Source of the DNA: Streptomyces sp. NRRL F-5126
GTDB taxonomy: Bacteria; Actinomycetota; Actinomycetes; Streptomycetales; Streptomycetaceae
Direction of reading: 5' to 3'
NCBI RefSeq assembly: GCF_000721265.1
Contig: NZ_JOFZ01000010.1
Location: 1-64,000 of the forward strand
Length of the DNA stretch: 64,000 bases
Position numbers and translations under genes: made by a program. Shown here piece after piece: positions 8,586 through 17,100 of the stretch. The notes below the pieces were generated by a model that searched no databases, had not been told where the DNA came from, and was given only the letters and a program-made list of their open reading frames with translations. Numbering within the stretch: position 1 is the stretch's first letter; the number at the start of each line of letters is the position of its first letter.

Positions 8586-9124
8586 CCCTCGTGGCGGTAC
8601 GCGCCGGCGAACCAGTTCCGCGCTGCCGTCGTGTGCAGCGGGAACGCGAGCTCCTGCGGGCCGCGCAGCAGGTACCTGCCGTCCGTCTCCGCCGTGGGCC
8701 GGTCGGGCGGCAGGAGGTCGGCGCGGCGCGCGGGCAGCAGGCCGAACAGCAGCAGGTGGCCATCGGGCGAGCTGAGCGCGTCGGCGAGCCGCACGTCCTC
8801 GCGTACGGCCTCGATGCCCGTCTCCTCCCGCAGCTCGCGCACGACGGCCTCCCGCCAGTCCTCGCTCGCCTCGACGAAGCCGCCGGGCAGGGCGGTGCCG
8901 CCGCGCTGCGGCTCGATGGTGCGGCGGATCGTGACGAGCGCCGTGCCCTGCTCGTCGGTCACGGGCAGCAGGGCGACGGCGACCGGCAGCGGGTTGCGGT
9001 AGGCGGTGTCGCCGCAGTCGGCGCACGTGCGGGGCCACCCCGTGCCGACCGGGTAGCGGCCGCCGCAGCTCGCGCAGTGCGAGTCCGGCACGGGGGTCTT
9101 CGTGAATCCGTCAGGTCGCGGCAT
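8579..9124 (-). CDS. Nudix hydrolase
   Basis: This 181-aa protein has an N-terminal four-cysteine zinc-ribbon-like segment (CASCGG...CADCGD, residues 17-38), then a Nudix domain with the complete box GGFVEASEDWREAVVRELREETGIE (GX5EX7REUXEEXGU) around residues 80-105. It should hydrolyse a nucleoside-diphosphate-linked substrate; which one cannot be told. Its ATG overlaps the stop of cvnD by 14 bp, so it is translated as the last gene of the conservon operon, an unusual addition to cvnABCD. Confidence 0.88.
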   Translation of the reverse strand: MPRPDGFTKTPVPDSHCASCGGRYPVGTGWPRTCADCGDTAYRNPLPVAVALLPVTDEQGTALVTIRRTIEPQRGGTALPGGFVEASEDWREAVVRELREETGIEAVREDVRLADALSSPDGHLLLFGLLPARRADLLPPDRPTAETDGRYLLRGPQELAFPLHTTAARNWFAGAYRHEGY

Positions 9125-9785
9125 GCTCCGGTGCCCCGGTCGCCACCGTCATGGCGTGTTCCACGACCGTCACCAGGACCTCCTTCACCGATTTTCTGTT
9201 CCGCGCGTCGCACTCGACCAGCGGGACACTCGGATCGAGGTCCAGTGCCTCGCGCACGCTGCCCTCGGGGTAGCGGTCGGCGCCGTCGAATCGGTTCACG
9301 GCGACGGCGAACGGGATGCCGCGGCGCTCGAAGAAGTCCACGGCGGCGAACGAGTCGGCGAGCCTGCGGGTGTCGGCGAGGACGACCGCGCCGAGCGCGC
9401 CCTGTGCCAGTTCGTCCCACAGGAACCAGAAGCGGTCCTGTCCAGGCGTGCCGAACAGGTACAGCGCGAGGCCCTCGCGAAGCGTGATGCGCCCGAAGTC
9501 CATGGCGACCGTGGTGGTGGTCTTGCGCTCGACGCCGCTCACGTCGTCGACCGGGCGGCTGGCCTCGGTGAGCGCCTCCTCCGTGCGCAGCGGCTTGATC
9601 TCGCTCACGGCCCCGACGAACGTCGTCTTGCCCACCCCGAAGCCGCCCGCGACGAGGATCTTCAGGGTGATCGGGTCGGCGGGCCCCGATGCGGGTCCCC
9701 GGGCGGCCCCGCTCGCGCGTGCGGCGGCGGTGCCCGGGCCCCGGCGGTCGGAGGGGCCGGACGAGCTAGAGCGCCCGAAGGCCAT
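9111..9785 (-). CDS. cvnD: Conservon small GTPase CvnD
   Basis: This 224-aa Ras-like GTPase is the fourth component of a conservon, the actinobacterial signalling cassette that resembles a eukaryotic receptor-G-protein module. Motifs: P-loop GGFGVGKTTFVG at about residues 47-58, a switch region with TTTVAMDFGRI, G3 FGTPGQDRFWFLW, and a VNRFDG guanine-recognition motif near residue 165. A 40-residue Ala/Gly/Ser-rich N-terminal extension precedes the GTPase fold. The start overlaps the end of cvnC, consistent with translational coupling. Confidence 0.92.
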   Translation of the reverse strand: MAFGRSSSSGPSDRRGPGTAAARASGAARGPASGPADPITLKILVAGGFGVGKTTFVGAVSEIKPLRTEEALTEASRPVDDVSGVERKTTTTVAMDFGRITLREGLALYLFGTPGQDRFWFLWDELAQGALGAVVLADTRRLADSFAAVDFFERRGIPFAVAVNRFDGADRYPEGSVREALDLDPSVPLVECDARNRKSVKEVLVTVVEHAMTVATGAPEHAAT

Positions 9786-10161
9786 TGATCACCTCTCGGA
9801 GGATGTTCACGTCCGGCAGCTCGGCCGGCGGAACGGGGCGGGTTACGTGGACGAGTTCGTCGTCGAGGAGGTCGCCGACGAGTACGCGGATCACCCCGAC
9901 GGGCAGGTCGAGGCCCGAGGCGAGTTCGGCGATCGACTGCGGTGTCCGTACGCAGCGCTCGACGATCTCCACGTGCTCGGGCGACAGCTTCCTGTCGAGG
10001 CCGGGCCTCTCAGCGGCCGGCTCGGGGATGACAAGGGCGATCAGGTCGAGCCGGTGCCTGGCGCCCGTTCCGGTGCGGCCGCGCGTCATCGCGTACGGCC
10101 GCACCACGGGCCCGGCCTCACCGTCGAACCACGCCTGAGGGCCTTGACCTGTGTCCTTCAT
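9766..10161 (-). CDS. cvnC: Conservon protein CvnC (DUF742)
   Basis: This 131-aa DUF742 protein has the family hallmark VVRPYAMTRGRT near residues 19-30, followed by a winged-helix-like part (LSPEHVEIVERC...SIAELASGLDLPVGVIRVLVGDL). In conservons it is thought to associate with the membrane sensor together with CvnB and CvnD. The ATG at 10161 is chosen because the protein then aligns with family length; its ribosome site is weak. Its 3' end overlaps cvnD by 20 bp. Confidence 0.9.
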   Translation of the reverse strand: MKDTGQGPQAWFDGEAGPVVRPYAMTRGRTGTGARHRLDLIALVIPEPAAERPGLDRKLSPEHVEIVERCVRTPQSIAELASGLDLPVGVIRVLVGDLLDDELVHVTRPVPPAELPDVNILREVINGLRAL

Positions 10162-10172
10162 GTGCCGGGTGC

Positions 10173-10610
10173 TCAGCCTGACAGGCCACCGCGTCGCGGC
10201 GCGGTCGCGAGGTGGCTGCCCACCCGCTTCACCATGAGCGTCATCTCGTAGGCGACCTGGCCGACGTCGGTGTCGGCGTCGGCGAGCACGGCGAGGCAGC
10301 TGCCGTCTCCAGCGGCGGTGACGAACAGGAACGCGCCGTCCAGTTCGACGACGGTCTGCCGGACCTGGCCGACGTCGAAGTGCCTGCCGACGCCCTTGGC
10401 GAGGCTGTGGAAACCGGAGGCGACCGCCGCGAGGTGCTCGCCGTCCTCCCTGCTGAGGTCCCTGGACGCGCCGGTGGGGAGCCCGTCGCCCGAGAGAACG
10501 AGCGCCTTGCGGATGCTGGCGACCCGCCCGACCAGCTCGTCGAGGAGCCAGTCGAGCTCGCGGCCGCCGTCCGCCTGCGTCGCGCCTCGTGGTGTGTGCG
10601 GTGCGGTCAT
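10173..10610 (-). CDS. cvnB: Conservon protein CvnB (roadblock/LC7)
   Basis: This 145-aa roadblock/LC7-domain protein has the typical opening ELDWLLDELVGRVASIRKALVLSGDGL and a hydrophobic GAFLFVTAAGDGSCLAVLA strand. Roadblock proteins regulate small GTPases (here CvnD). Its ATG overlaps the cvnA stop in an ATGA, which implies coupled translation. It lies between cvnA and cvnC in the standard conservon order. Confidence 0.92.
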   Translation of the reverse strand: MTAPHTPRGATQADGGRELDWLLDELVGRVASIRKALVLSGDGLPTGASRDLSREDGEHLAAVASGFHSLAKGVGRHFDVGQVRQTVVELDGAFLFVTAAGDGSCLAVLADADTDVGQVAYEMTLMVKRVGSHLATAPRRGGLSG

Positions 10611-13189
10611 CGACCGTCCCCCTCCGATGTCGTTCCTGGTGTGCCACCGGGGGCGGCGCCGGGGTTTCCGGCGGAGTCCTCGGCTTCGTTCTGAAGGCGG
10701 CCGCGCTGCCAGCCGCGCTGGAGGGAGGCCATCCGGGTGCGTACGTCACGCGCCTCGCGCTCGGCGTCCTCGGGCGACGAGACCGGCGCGGGCGCCGGCG
10801 CCGAGGCGCGCTCGGCGGCGGCCTCACGCAGCTGCGGGGCGAGGTTCGCCTGCCGCACGCGCCGGGGCAGTCCGCCCGCGGCCGGACCCGAGGGGCCGGC
10901 CCCGTACGCGGGCTCCGCGCCGGCTCCGCGCCCTGCGGCCGCTGCGGGCCCCGTGGCCGGCGGTTCGGGGTGCGTCCTGCCCTGCTGCCGGTCGTCCAGG
11001 CGCCTGCCGCGGTCGGCGACGAGCGTGGGCGAGGTCCTGCGGCGCGGCAGCTCCGGCGGTGTGCCGTCGCCCTCGCCCGCCACCGGCTCGCCCGCCTGCT
11101 GGTGCTGGTCCTCGGCGGCCCAGGCGGCCGCCCTCGCGCGTGCGGCGGTGTCGCGGGCGGCCGCACGGTCGCCGGGCGCCGGCGCCTCCGGGAGCGCCGC
11201 AGGGGCGAGCCTGATGCCGTGTTCGGCCCGCGGTCCCGGGACCGTACCGGAGGCCTGCCGCCGCTTGCGGTCGAGCCGGAGGCCGGTCTCGGTGTCGGGC
11301 GCCTCGGTCAGCAGGGCCGCAGGCAGCAGGATGATGGCGGTGGTGCCGCCGTAGGGGGACGGTTCGAGTGAGACCCGGACGTTCTGCCGCTGGGCGAGCC
11401 TGCTGACGACGAACAGGCCGAGCCGGTCCGTGTCGGACAGCTCGAACTCGGGGGTCTCCGCGAGGCGCAGGTTCGCTTCGAGCAGCGCGTCGGACGGCAT
11501 GCCGAGGCCGCGGTCGTGGATCTCCAGCGTGAAACCGCCCGCGGTGCGCTCGCCGTTGACCTGCACGGCGGTCTGCGGCGGCGAGAACACCGTGGCGTTC
11601 TCCAGCAGTTCGGCGAGCAGGTGGGTGAGGTCGGCGACGGCCGGGCCGCCCACGCCGATCCTGGGGAGCCTGCGCACCTCTACGCGCTCGTAGTCCTCGA
11701 CCTCGGCCACGGCCGCCCGTACGACGTCCATCAGCTGCACGGGCTTGCGCCACTGCCGTGACGGCACGGCACCGGAGAGGATGACGAGGCCCTCGGCGTG
11801 CCGGCGCATGCGGGTGGTGAGGTGGTCGAGGCGGAACAGGTCGGCGAGTTCGTCGGTGTCCTCGGTGCGGCGCTCCATGGCGTCGAGGAGGCCGAGCTGG
11901 CGGTGGAGCAGTACCTGGTTGCGGCGGGCGAGGTTGACGAACACCTCGGCCACGCCGCGCCTGAGGTCGGCCTGCTTGACGGCGGCCTCCACGGCGGCCC
12001 GCTGGAGGGTGTTCAGCGCCTGCCCGACCTGGCCGATCTCGTGGTCCTCGTAGGCGAGCCTTGGCGCCTCGGTCTCGACGTCGACCTGCTCGCCCGAGGC
12101 GAGGCGGCGCATGACGGCCGGGAGGCGGACGCCCGCCGACTCGTTGGCCTCCTTGCGCAGTTCGGACAGGTCGTGGACGAGGGCGCGGCCGACGCGTACG
12201 GAGACGATCACGGAAGCGATGAGCGCGATGAGCCCGACGCCGGCGGCCGCGAGGAAGCGGAGGTAGACGTCGTGGCGCGCGGCGGTCACGTGGCGCTGGA
12301 AGAGCGAGTCGGCCCTGGCGCTCTCCTTCTGGGTGCCGGCCATGACGGGACGGGCGAGGTCGCGCCACTTCTGCGCCGACATCGTCCGGTCGTTGACCAT
12401 GGCGCCGGTGGTGGCGATGTCGTTCTCGTGCATCGCCAGCATGTCGTTGGCGGCGCCCGAGTTGTACGCGCCGAGTACGGCGGACTCCGAGGACGGCAGG
12501 TCCGCGAGGCTGGTCTTGTAGAGCAGCTGGCGGTCGGAGACGAGGCCGGAGACCGTGCGGCGTTCGGCGGGGCTCAGTTCGCCTGCCACGAGGGCGGAGG
12601 TGACCAGGGCGTTCTCGCGGGAGAACATCTCCTGCGCCTGGAAGATGCCGACGAGGGCGCGGCCCTGGTTGTCGCCGTCGACGTCCTCCTTGCCGTAGAC
12701 CGTGGAGAGGAAGAGGTACGCGGGGTCGACGACCGTGGCGTACGCGTCGAGCGCCTTGCCCCGCGAGAGGCCGTTCTTGTCGACGGACGCGCGGACCGCT
12801 GCCAGCCTTCGGGCCTGGGTGGTGAAGTCGTCGAGGTGCTTCCTCGCAGTCGCGTCGAGGTCGTCCCGCAGCGCCGGAGAGGCACCGGCCCGCACGCCGG
12901 CGACGGCGCGGTCGGTGGCGGCGCGGTCGGAGCGCAACTGCCGTGCCGTGTCCGAGTCGCCGGGCGCCGCGAGGAGTACGAGCGTGTCGAGCCGCTCCTG
13001 CTGGACGGCGGCGACGGTGCGCTGCACCGGCCGGCCGACGTCGGCGGCCGCGGCCTTGAGGTGGCGCAGGCGCAGGGCCTCGCTGCCGGTGAGCACGCCC
13101 GTGAGCGCCGACAGGGCGGTGACGGATATGAGCGGCACGAGCAACAGCGCCACGATCTTCCGGCGGATCGACTTCCCGCGAAAGCGCAT
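10607..13189 (-). CDS. cvnA: Conservon sensor histidine-kinase-like protein CvnA
   Basis: This 860-aa membrane sensor heads the conservon. A first membrane helix (about residues 12-35) is followed by a nitrate/nitrite-sensor-like extracytoplasmic helical domain (to about 320), a second membrane helix (FLAAAGVGLIALIASVIVSV), a HAMP-like linker, then a kinase core with a DHp-type LFRLDHLTTRMRRHAEGL and an ATPase domain with LLAELLENATVFSPP (N box), DRGLGM (G1) and LGLFVVSRLA (G2). The C-terminal 200 residues are low-complexity Pro/Ala/Arg. The ATG at 13189 follows GGGGGAGG. The ligand is unknown. Confidence 0.93.
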   Translation of the reverse strand: MRFRGKSIRRKIVALLLVPLISVTALSALTGVLTGSEALRLRHLKAAAADVGRPVQRTVAAVQQERLDTLVLLAAPGDSDTARQLRSDRAATDRAVAGVRAGASPALRDDLDATARKHLDDFTTQARRLAAVRASVDKNGLSRGKALDAYATVVDPAYLFLSTVYGKEDVDGDNQGRALVGIFQAQEMFSRENALVTSALVAGELSPAERRTVSGLVSDRQLLYKTSLADLPSSESAVLGAYNSGAANDMLAMHENDIATTGAMVNDRTMSAQKWRDLARPVMAGTQKESARADSLFQRHVTAARHDVYLRFLAAAGVGLIALIASVIVSVRVGRALVHDLSELRKEANESAGVRLPAVMRRLASGEQVDVETEAPRLAYEDHEIGQVGQALNTLQRAAVEAAVKQADLRRGVAEVFVNLARRNQVLLHRQLGLLDAMERRTEDTDELADLFRLDHLTTRMRRHAEGLVILSGAVPSRQWRKPVQLMDVVRAAVAEVEDYERVEVRRLPRIGVGGPAVADLTHLLAELLENATVFSPPQTAVQVNGERTAGGFTLEIHDRGLGMPSDALLEANLRLAETPEFELSDTDRLGLFVVSRLAQRQNVRVSLEPSPYGGTTAIILLPAALLTEAPDTETGLRLDRKRRQASGTVPGPRAEHGIRLAPAALPEAPAPGDRAAARDTAARARAAAWAAEDQHQQAGEPVAGEGDGTPPELPRRRTSPTLVADRGRRLDDRQQGRTHPEPPATGPAAAAGRGAGAEPAYGAGPSGPAAGGLPRRVRQANLAPQLREAAAERASAPAPAPVSSPEDAEREARDVRTRMASLQRGWQRGRLQNEAEDSAGNPGAAPGGTPGTTSEGDGR

Positions 13190-13596
13190 GGCCTCCCCCA
13201 GATTCCCGGCAACAAACGGCGTGAGCCTACTACTGTCACACCGGCAACTCGAAGACGTGTCAGGAGCCTGACGGGCCGACCGGCGAGGGATTGCCGCCGG
13301 TTTTCCCCTTATGCCGTCCGGGTTCGGGCGGCACCGATGTGCCGCCCTCAACGAACCGGCAGGTCAGACGGTTTTGCCAGTTCAAACACACCACGCAAAA
13401 CCTTCACTCGGCGCGGGCCGCGAACCGGGGGTGCCGCGGGGCTGTGGCACCGCCTGATTGCCGCGTAAATGTCTGGGAAAACAATGGTGTTACGGGAATC
13501 GCGTTCGCCCGCGGATCGTTTTCGTATCAGGCGGAGTGATCCGGCCATTGCCGGGCACTCGGCGTGCGGTCGGGTCGGGGTGGGGAGTGACGGTCC
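13190..13596. other. Intergenic region between divergent cvnA and a membrane-protein gene
   Basis: About 400 non-coding bases. The only strong signal is a sigma-R-type promoter on the plus strand at 13494-13520. On the minus side the cvnA ribosome site lies right before 13189. A short CCGGCGGCAATC/GCCGCCGG palindromic patch occurs near 13290. I see no RNA gene. Confidence 0.5.
13494..13520 (+). promoter_or_regulatory. Sigma-R-type promoter candidate
   Basis: GGGAAT (13494-13499) is followed after exactly 18 bases by GTT (13518-13520), matching the sigma-R consensus GGGAAT-N18-GTT known from S. coelicolor thiol-stress genes. It would start transcription about 70 bases before the ATG at 13597. 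The same pattern precedes rbpA in this window. Confidence 0.55.
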
Positions 13597-14109
13597 ATGG
13601 ACACGGACGAGCGGCGTGGCGGTGCGCCGGCAAGGGCGTTCACGGGCGTGGCGCGCGACCTGTGGGTCGAGGAGCCCGCGGTGCGCTACCGGATGGCCGA
13701 TCCCGTCAGGACGGCGGCCGTGCGCGCGGTGATCGTGGCGGCCGTGACGCTGATCGAGGCCATGGTCGCGTTCCTCGCCACGCTGGCGGACTCGTGGCTC
13801 GCGTTCCCCATGGTGATCGCCGGTGTGGCGTCCACCGTGGCGGCGACGTGGGCCGTGCTCGACGTGTGGGTGACGCGCCAGATGTGGAACCAGCGCCACG
13901 GCGTGGTGTCCGTGCCGAGCAGTACGGCGCGCCGGCTTCGCAAGGAGCGCAGGGCCGCGCGGCGCGCGGCCCGTGAGGCGCAGCGTGCGGAGGCCCGGAT
14001 AGCCAGGCGCGCGCGGCGCCGCCGCCCCGGGCCGCGGTCCGGCGGTGCGGGCGAGCGCCGTGGAGGCCACCGTCAGCACCACGCGCCCCGCTCGGCGGTG
14101 ACGCGCTGA
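13597..14109 (+). CDS. Unknown small membrane protein
   Basis: This 170-aa protein has two predicted membrane helices (about residues 40-62 and 68-90), a short TRQMWNQRH loop, and a strongly basic Arg/Ala-rich C-terminal tail of about 70 residues expected to lie in the cytosol, where it could contact nucleic acid or ribosomes. I recognise no family. The ATG at 13597 lies 77 bases after a sigma-R-type promoter. The gene ends 20 bp from the converging SMC-like gene. Confidence 0.75.
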   Translation: MDTDERRGGAPARAFTGVARDLWVEEPAVRYRMADPVRTAAVRAVIVAAVTLIEAMVAFLATLADSWLAFPMVIAGVASTVAATWAVLDVWVTRQMWNQRHGVVSVPSSTARRLRKERRAARRAAREAQRAEARIARRARRRRPGPRSGGAGERRGGHRQHHAPRSAVTR

Positions 14110-14129
14110 CCGACGGGTCGCCGGTACCG

Positions 14130-17100
14130 TCAGTTCCCGTCGTCGTCCGGCGCCTGGTCGGCGGTGGGAGACTGCCCCACCGGAGCCACCCGCGGGGACG
14201 ATTGCTGGGCGGGGATCTCGCGCGCCGTCTCCGGCGGGGCCGGGGCCTCCTGTGACGGCGTCCTGCGGAAGACGCGCGTCGCGGTGATCTCGCCGTGCAC
14301 CTGCTCGCCCTCCGGCTCGTGTACGGGCAGACCGGGCCTCAGATGCTCCTCCACGCTGATGTACTTGAGCCCCGCCCGCAGGTCCGCGTCGTTGCGCAAC
14401 CGGATGACCAGCGGGAACTCCGCGAGTGCCGTCGTGTCGAACAGCCCCGTCGTGTAGAGCAGCTGGACGCCCAGCGCGTCGGAGACGGCACGCTGCAGCT
14501 CCAGCAGGTACGTGGCGTTGGCGCGCCCGATGGGGTTGTCGAGGAACAGCGTGCCCGCGTGGCGGTGCTTGTCACGTCCACGGTCGTTGCTGCGCAGCGC
14601 GGCCATCGTGCAGTACAGGGCGATCGCGGCCGTCAGCAGCTGGCCTCCGGAGAAGACGTCCCCCATCTGGCCGACGGGGACGCGTTCCGCGCGGAGCACC
14701 GCGTCGGGCTTGAGGATCTCGACGGCGACGCCCTTCGGGGAGAGCGCGGCCCGCACGCCGCGCAGCAGCAGCGACATGCCGTCCCTGCGCAGGTCGGAGT
14801 TCTTGCGCAGCGCGGCGCGCGTGGCCTCGTCCACGACCTCGCCGAGCCGTTCCGTGAGGGTCGCGCGGTCCGGTTCCTCGAAGCGGATCCGCAGGAACTC
14901 CTGCCCCGACCACTCCCCGAGTCCCTCGGGGAGCCGGGAAAGACGCTGGGCGGAGCGCAGCGTCGTCAGGGCGGACTCCACGAGCCCGCGCAACCTGTCG
15001 ACGATGGAGTCACGGTTGCGTTCGAGCTGGGCGAGCTCGTCGGTCAGGACGCGCAGGCGCGGCGCGAACGCCTCGGCCCAGCGCTCGGCGTGCTCGGGCA
15101 GCGCGGCCGCGGGCAGCTCGCGGATCTGCTGGCGCGCCGGCGTGCGGACCTGTTCGTAGCGTGTCGCGTTCGCGTGGCGTACGAGGACGTCGCTCGCCTC
15201 GCGGACCGCGGACTCGGCGACCGACAGGTCCTGTGCGCAGCCGCGCACCGACCTGCGGGCACCGGCGGCCTCGTGGCGCGCTTCGGCGAGGGTCCCGGCG
15301 TAGGGCTCGGGCCGCTGGGACGCCTCGTCGCCCGCCTCGCCGCCGGTGGTCGCGTGCTCGTCCTGTGCGGGCGCGCCGCGCAGTAGGTCGCGCAGGAGCG
15401 CGGCGGTCTCGTCGAAGCCGCCCGCCGCGTCCTCGGCGGCGCGGTGCGCGTGCAGCAGTTCGTCGTGCGCCGCGCGGGCCGCCTCCAGCGCGTCACCGCG
15501 CACGGCCAGTTCGCCGGTGGCGGTGCGCAGCAGGGCCTGGGCCCGGTCGGCGTCGGTGGGCACCTGCTCATCGGGCAGTTCGACGTGGGCGTCGCCGTCC
15601 TGCGGCGCGAGGCGCTCGGCCTCGCCTCGCAACCTGCCGAGCTGCTCGCTCGCGGCGGACGCGCGGGACTCCAGCATCTGCACCAGTGACTCCGCCCGGG
15701 CTGCGGCGGCCTGCCGGGAAGGGCCGTCCGCGCCGTCGGGTGATTCCAGTAGCTCGGACGCGCGCGTGCGTACCTTGTTGCTGAGCCGGTCGAGTTCGGC
15801 GAGGGCCGCGCTCTCGTCGCTCTCCGAGCGCGCCTGCTCCGCCCTCAGATCAGCGCCGACGCCGACCTTCTCGTACAGCTGGGACGCGGCACGGTAGGCC
15901 TCGCGGAGCGCGGGCAGGGCGGCGCGCGGCGCCTCGCCGTCCGGACGTTCGGGCTCGTTCTCGGGGGCGCCGGCGATCTCGGCGCGTTCGGCACGCAGGG
16001 TGCGCGCCGTGCGGCGGGCGTCGTCGGCGGCGCGCTGGGCTGCCCTGCGGTCCTCGTCCGCCGCGCGCGCGTGGTCGAGGCAGCCGGCCGCGCGGGCCTC
16101 GGCCTCGGCCGCGTCGTCGGCCAGTTCGCGGAGCGCGGCCTGCCAGGCGGGCCGCTCCCGCAGCCGGTGCGCGAGGCCGGACAGCGCGTCGGCGGCGCGC
16201 CGGGCGCGCTGGGCGGCCTCCTGGCGCTCCTCGCCGGCGCGCGCCGTGTCCGCGGCGGCCTGCTCGGCCTCCGCGCTCGCGGCGCGGGCCACGGCCAGTT
16301 CCTCCCCGGCACGCTCGGCGCTCTCGCGGGCCGTGCGGGCCGACGCGGCCAGCTCCGTCAGCGTCCCCGGTGGGCAGTCGGCACGCCAGGAGCCGATGCG
16401 GGCCGCGAGCGCGCGGTCCCCGGTGAGGCGTGCCGCGACCTCCGTGATCTCCTCGTCGCGCGCGGCTGCGCGGCCGCGCAGCGCCCGCCGCTCCTCGTCG
16501 GCCGCGTGCTCGTCGTGCATCGCCGGGTTGGGCGGGACGAGGAACACCCCGGCTGCGCCGTCCTCGCCACCGCGCGGCACGGGCGCGAGCAGCGCGGCCG
16601 CCGTGCCGACGGCGACGGTGGAGCGGGGCAGCAGGGCGGCGGCGGCGAGCACTTCGCGTGCGCGCGCGTGGGACGCGTGGTCCGTGATGACGACGCCGTC
16701 GACCAGTTCCGGGCGGGTGGCGAGGACGGCCGCGTGGTCGGCGGGGTCGACACTCTGCGCGAGGTAGCGCCAGCCGGGCAGCGCGGGGATGCCGTGCTCG
16801 CCGAGGTACTCGACGGTGGCGAGCACGTCGGGGCCGGGCGGCAGGAGCCCGCCGTCGCCGAGCGCGCCGAGGATGCGCGCGTCGTCGGCGGCCGCGGTGC
16901 GCAGGTCGAACAGGCGCCGCTCGGCGGAGACGATGGACTGGTCGAGCAGGTCGCGCAGTTCGTCGGCGTGGCCGTCGAACTCCTCGGCCGGCAGCGGCCC
17001 CAGGGTGGTGGACCCGCCGCCGTGACTGCCGGTGCGGGGTGCCGGGACGCCCGGGCCGCCGGACGCCGAGGGCAGGGAGAGCAGCTGGGTGAGGCGGTCG

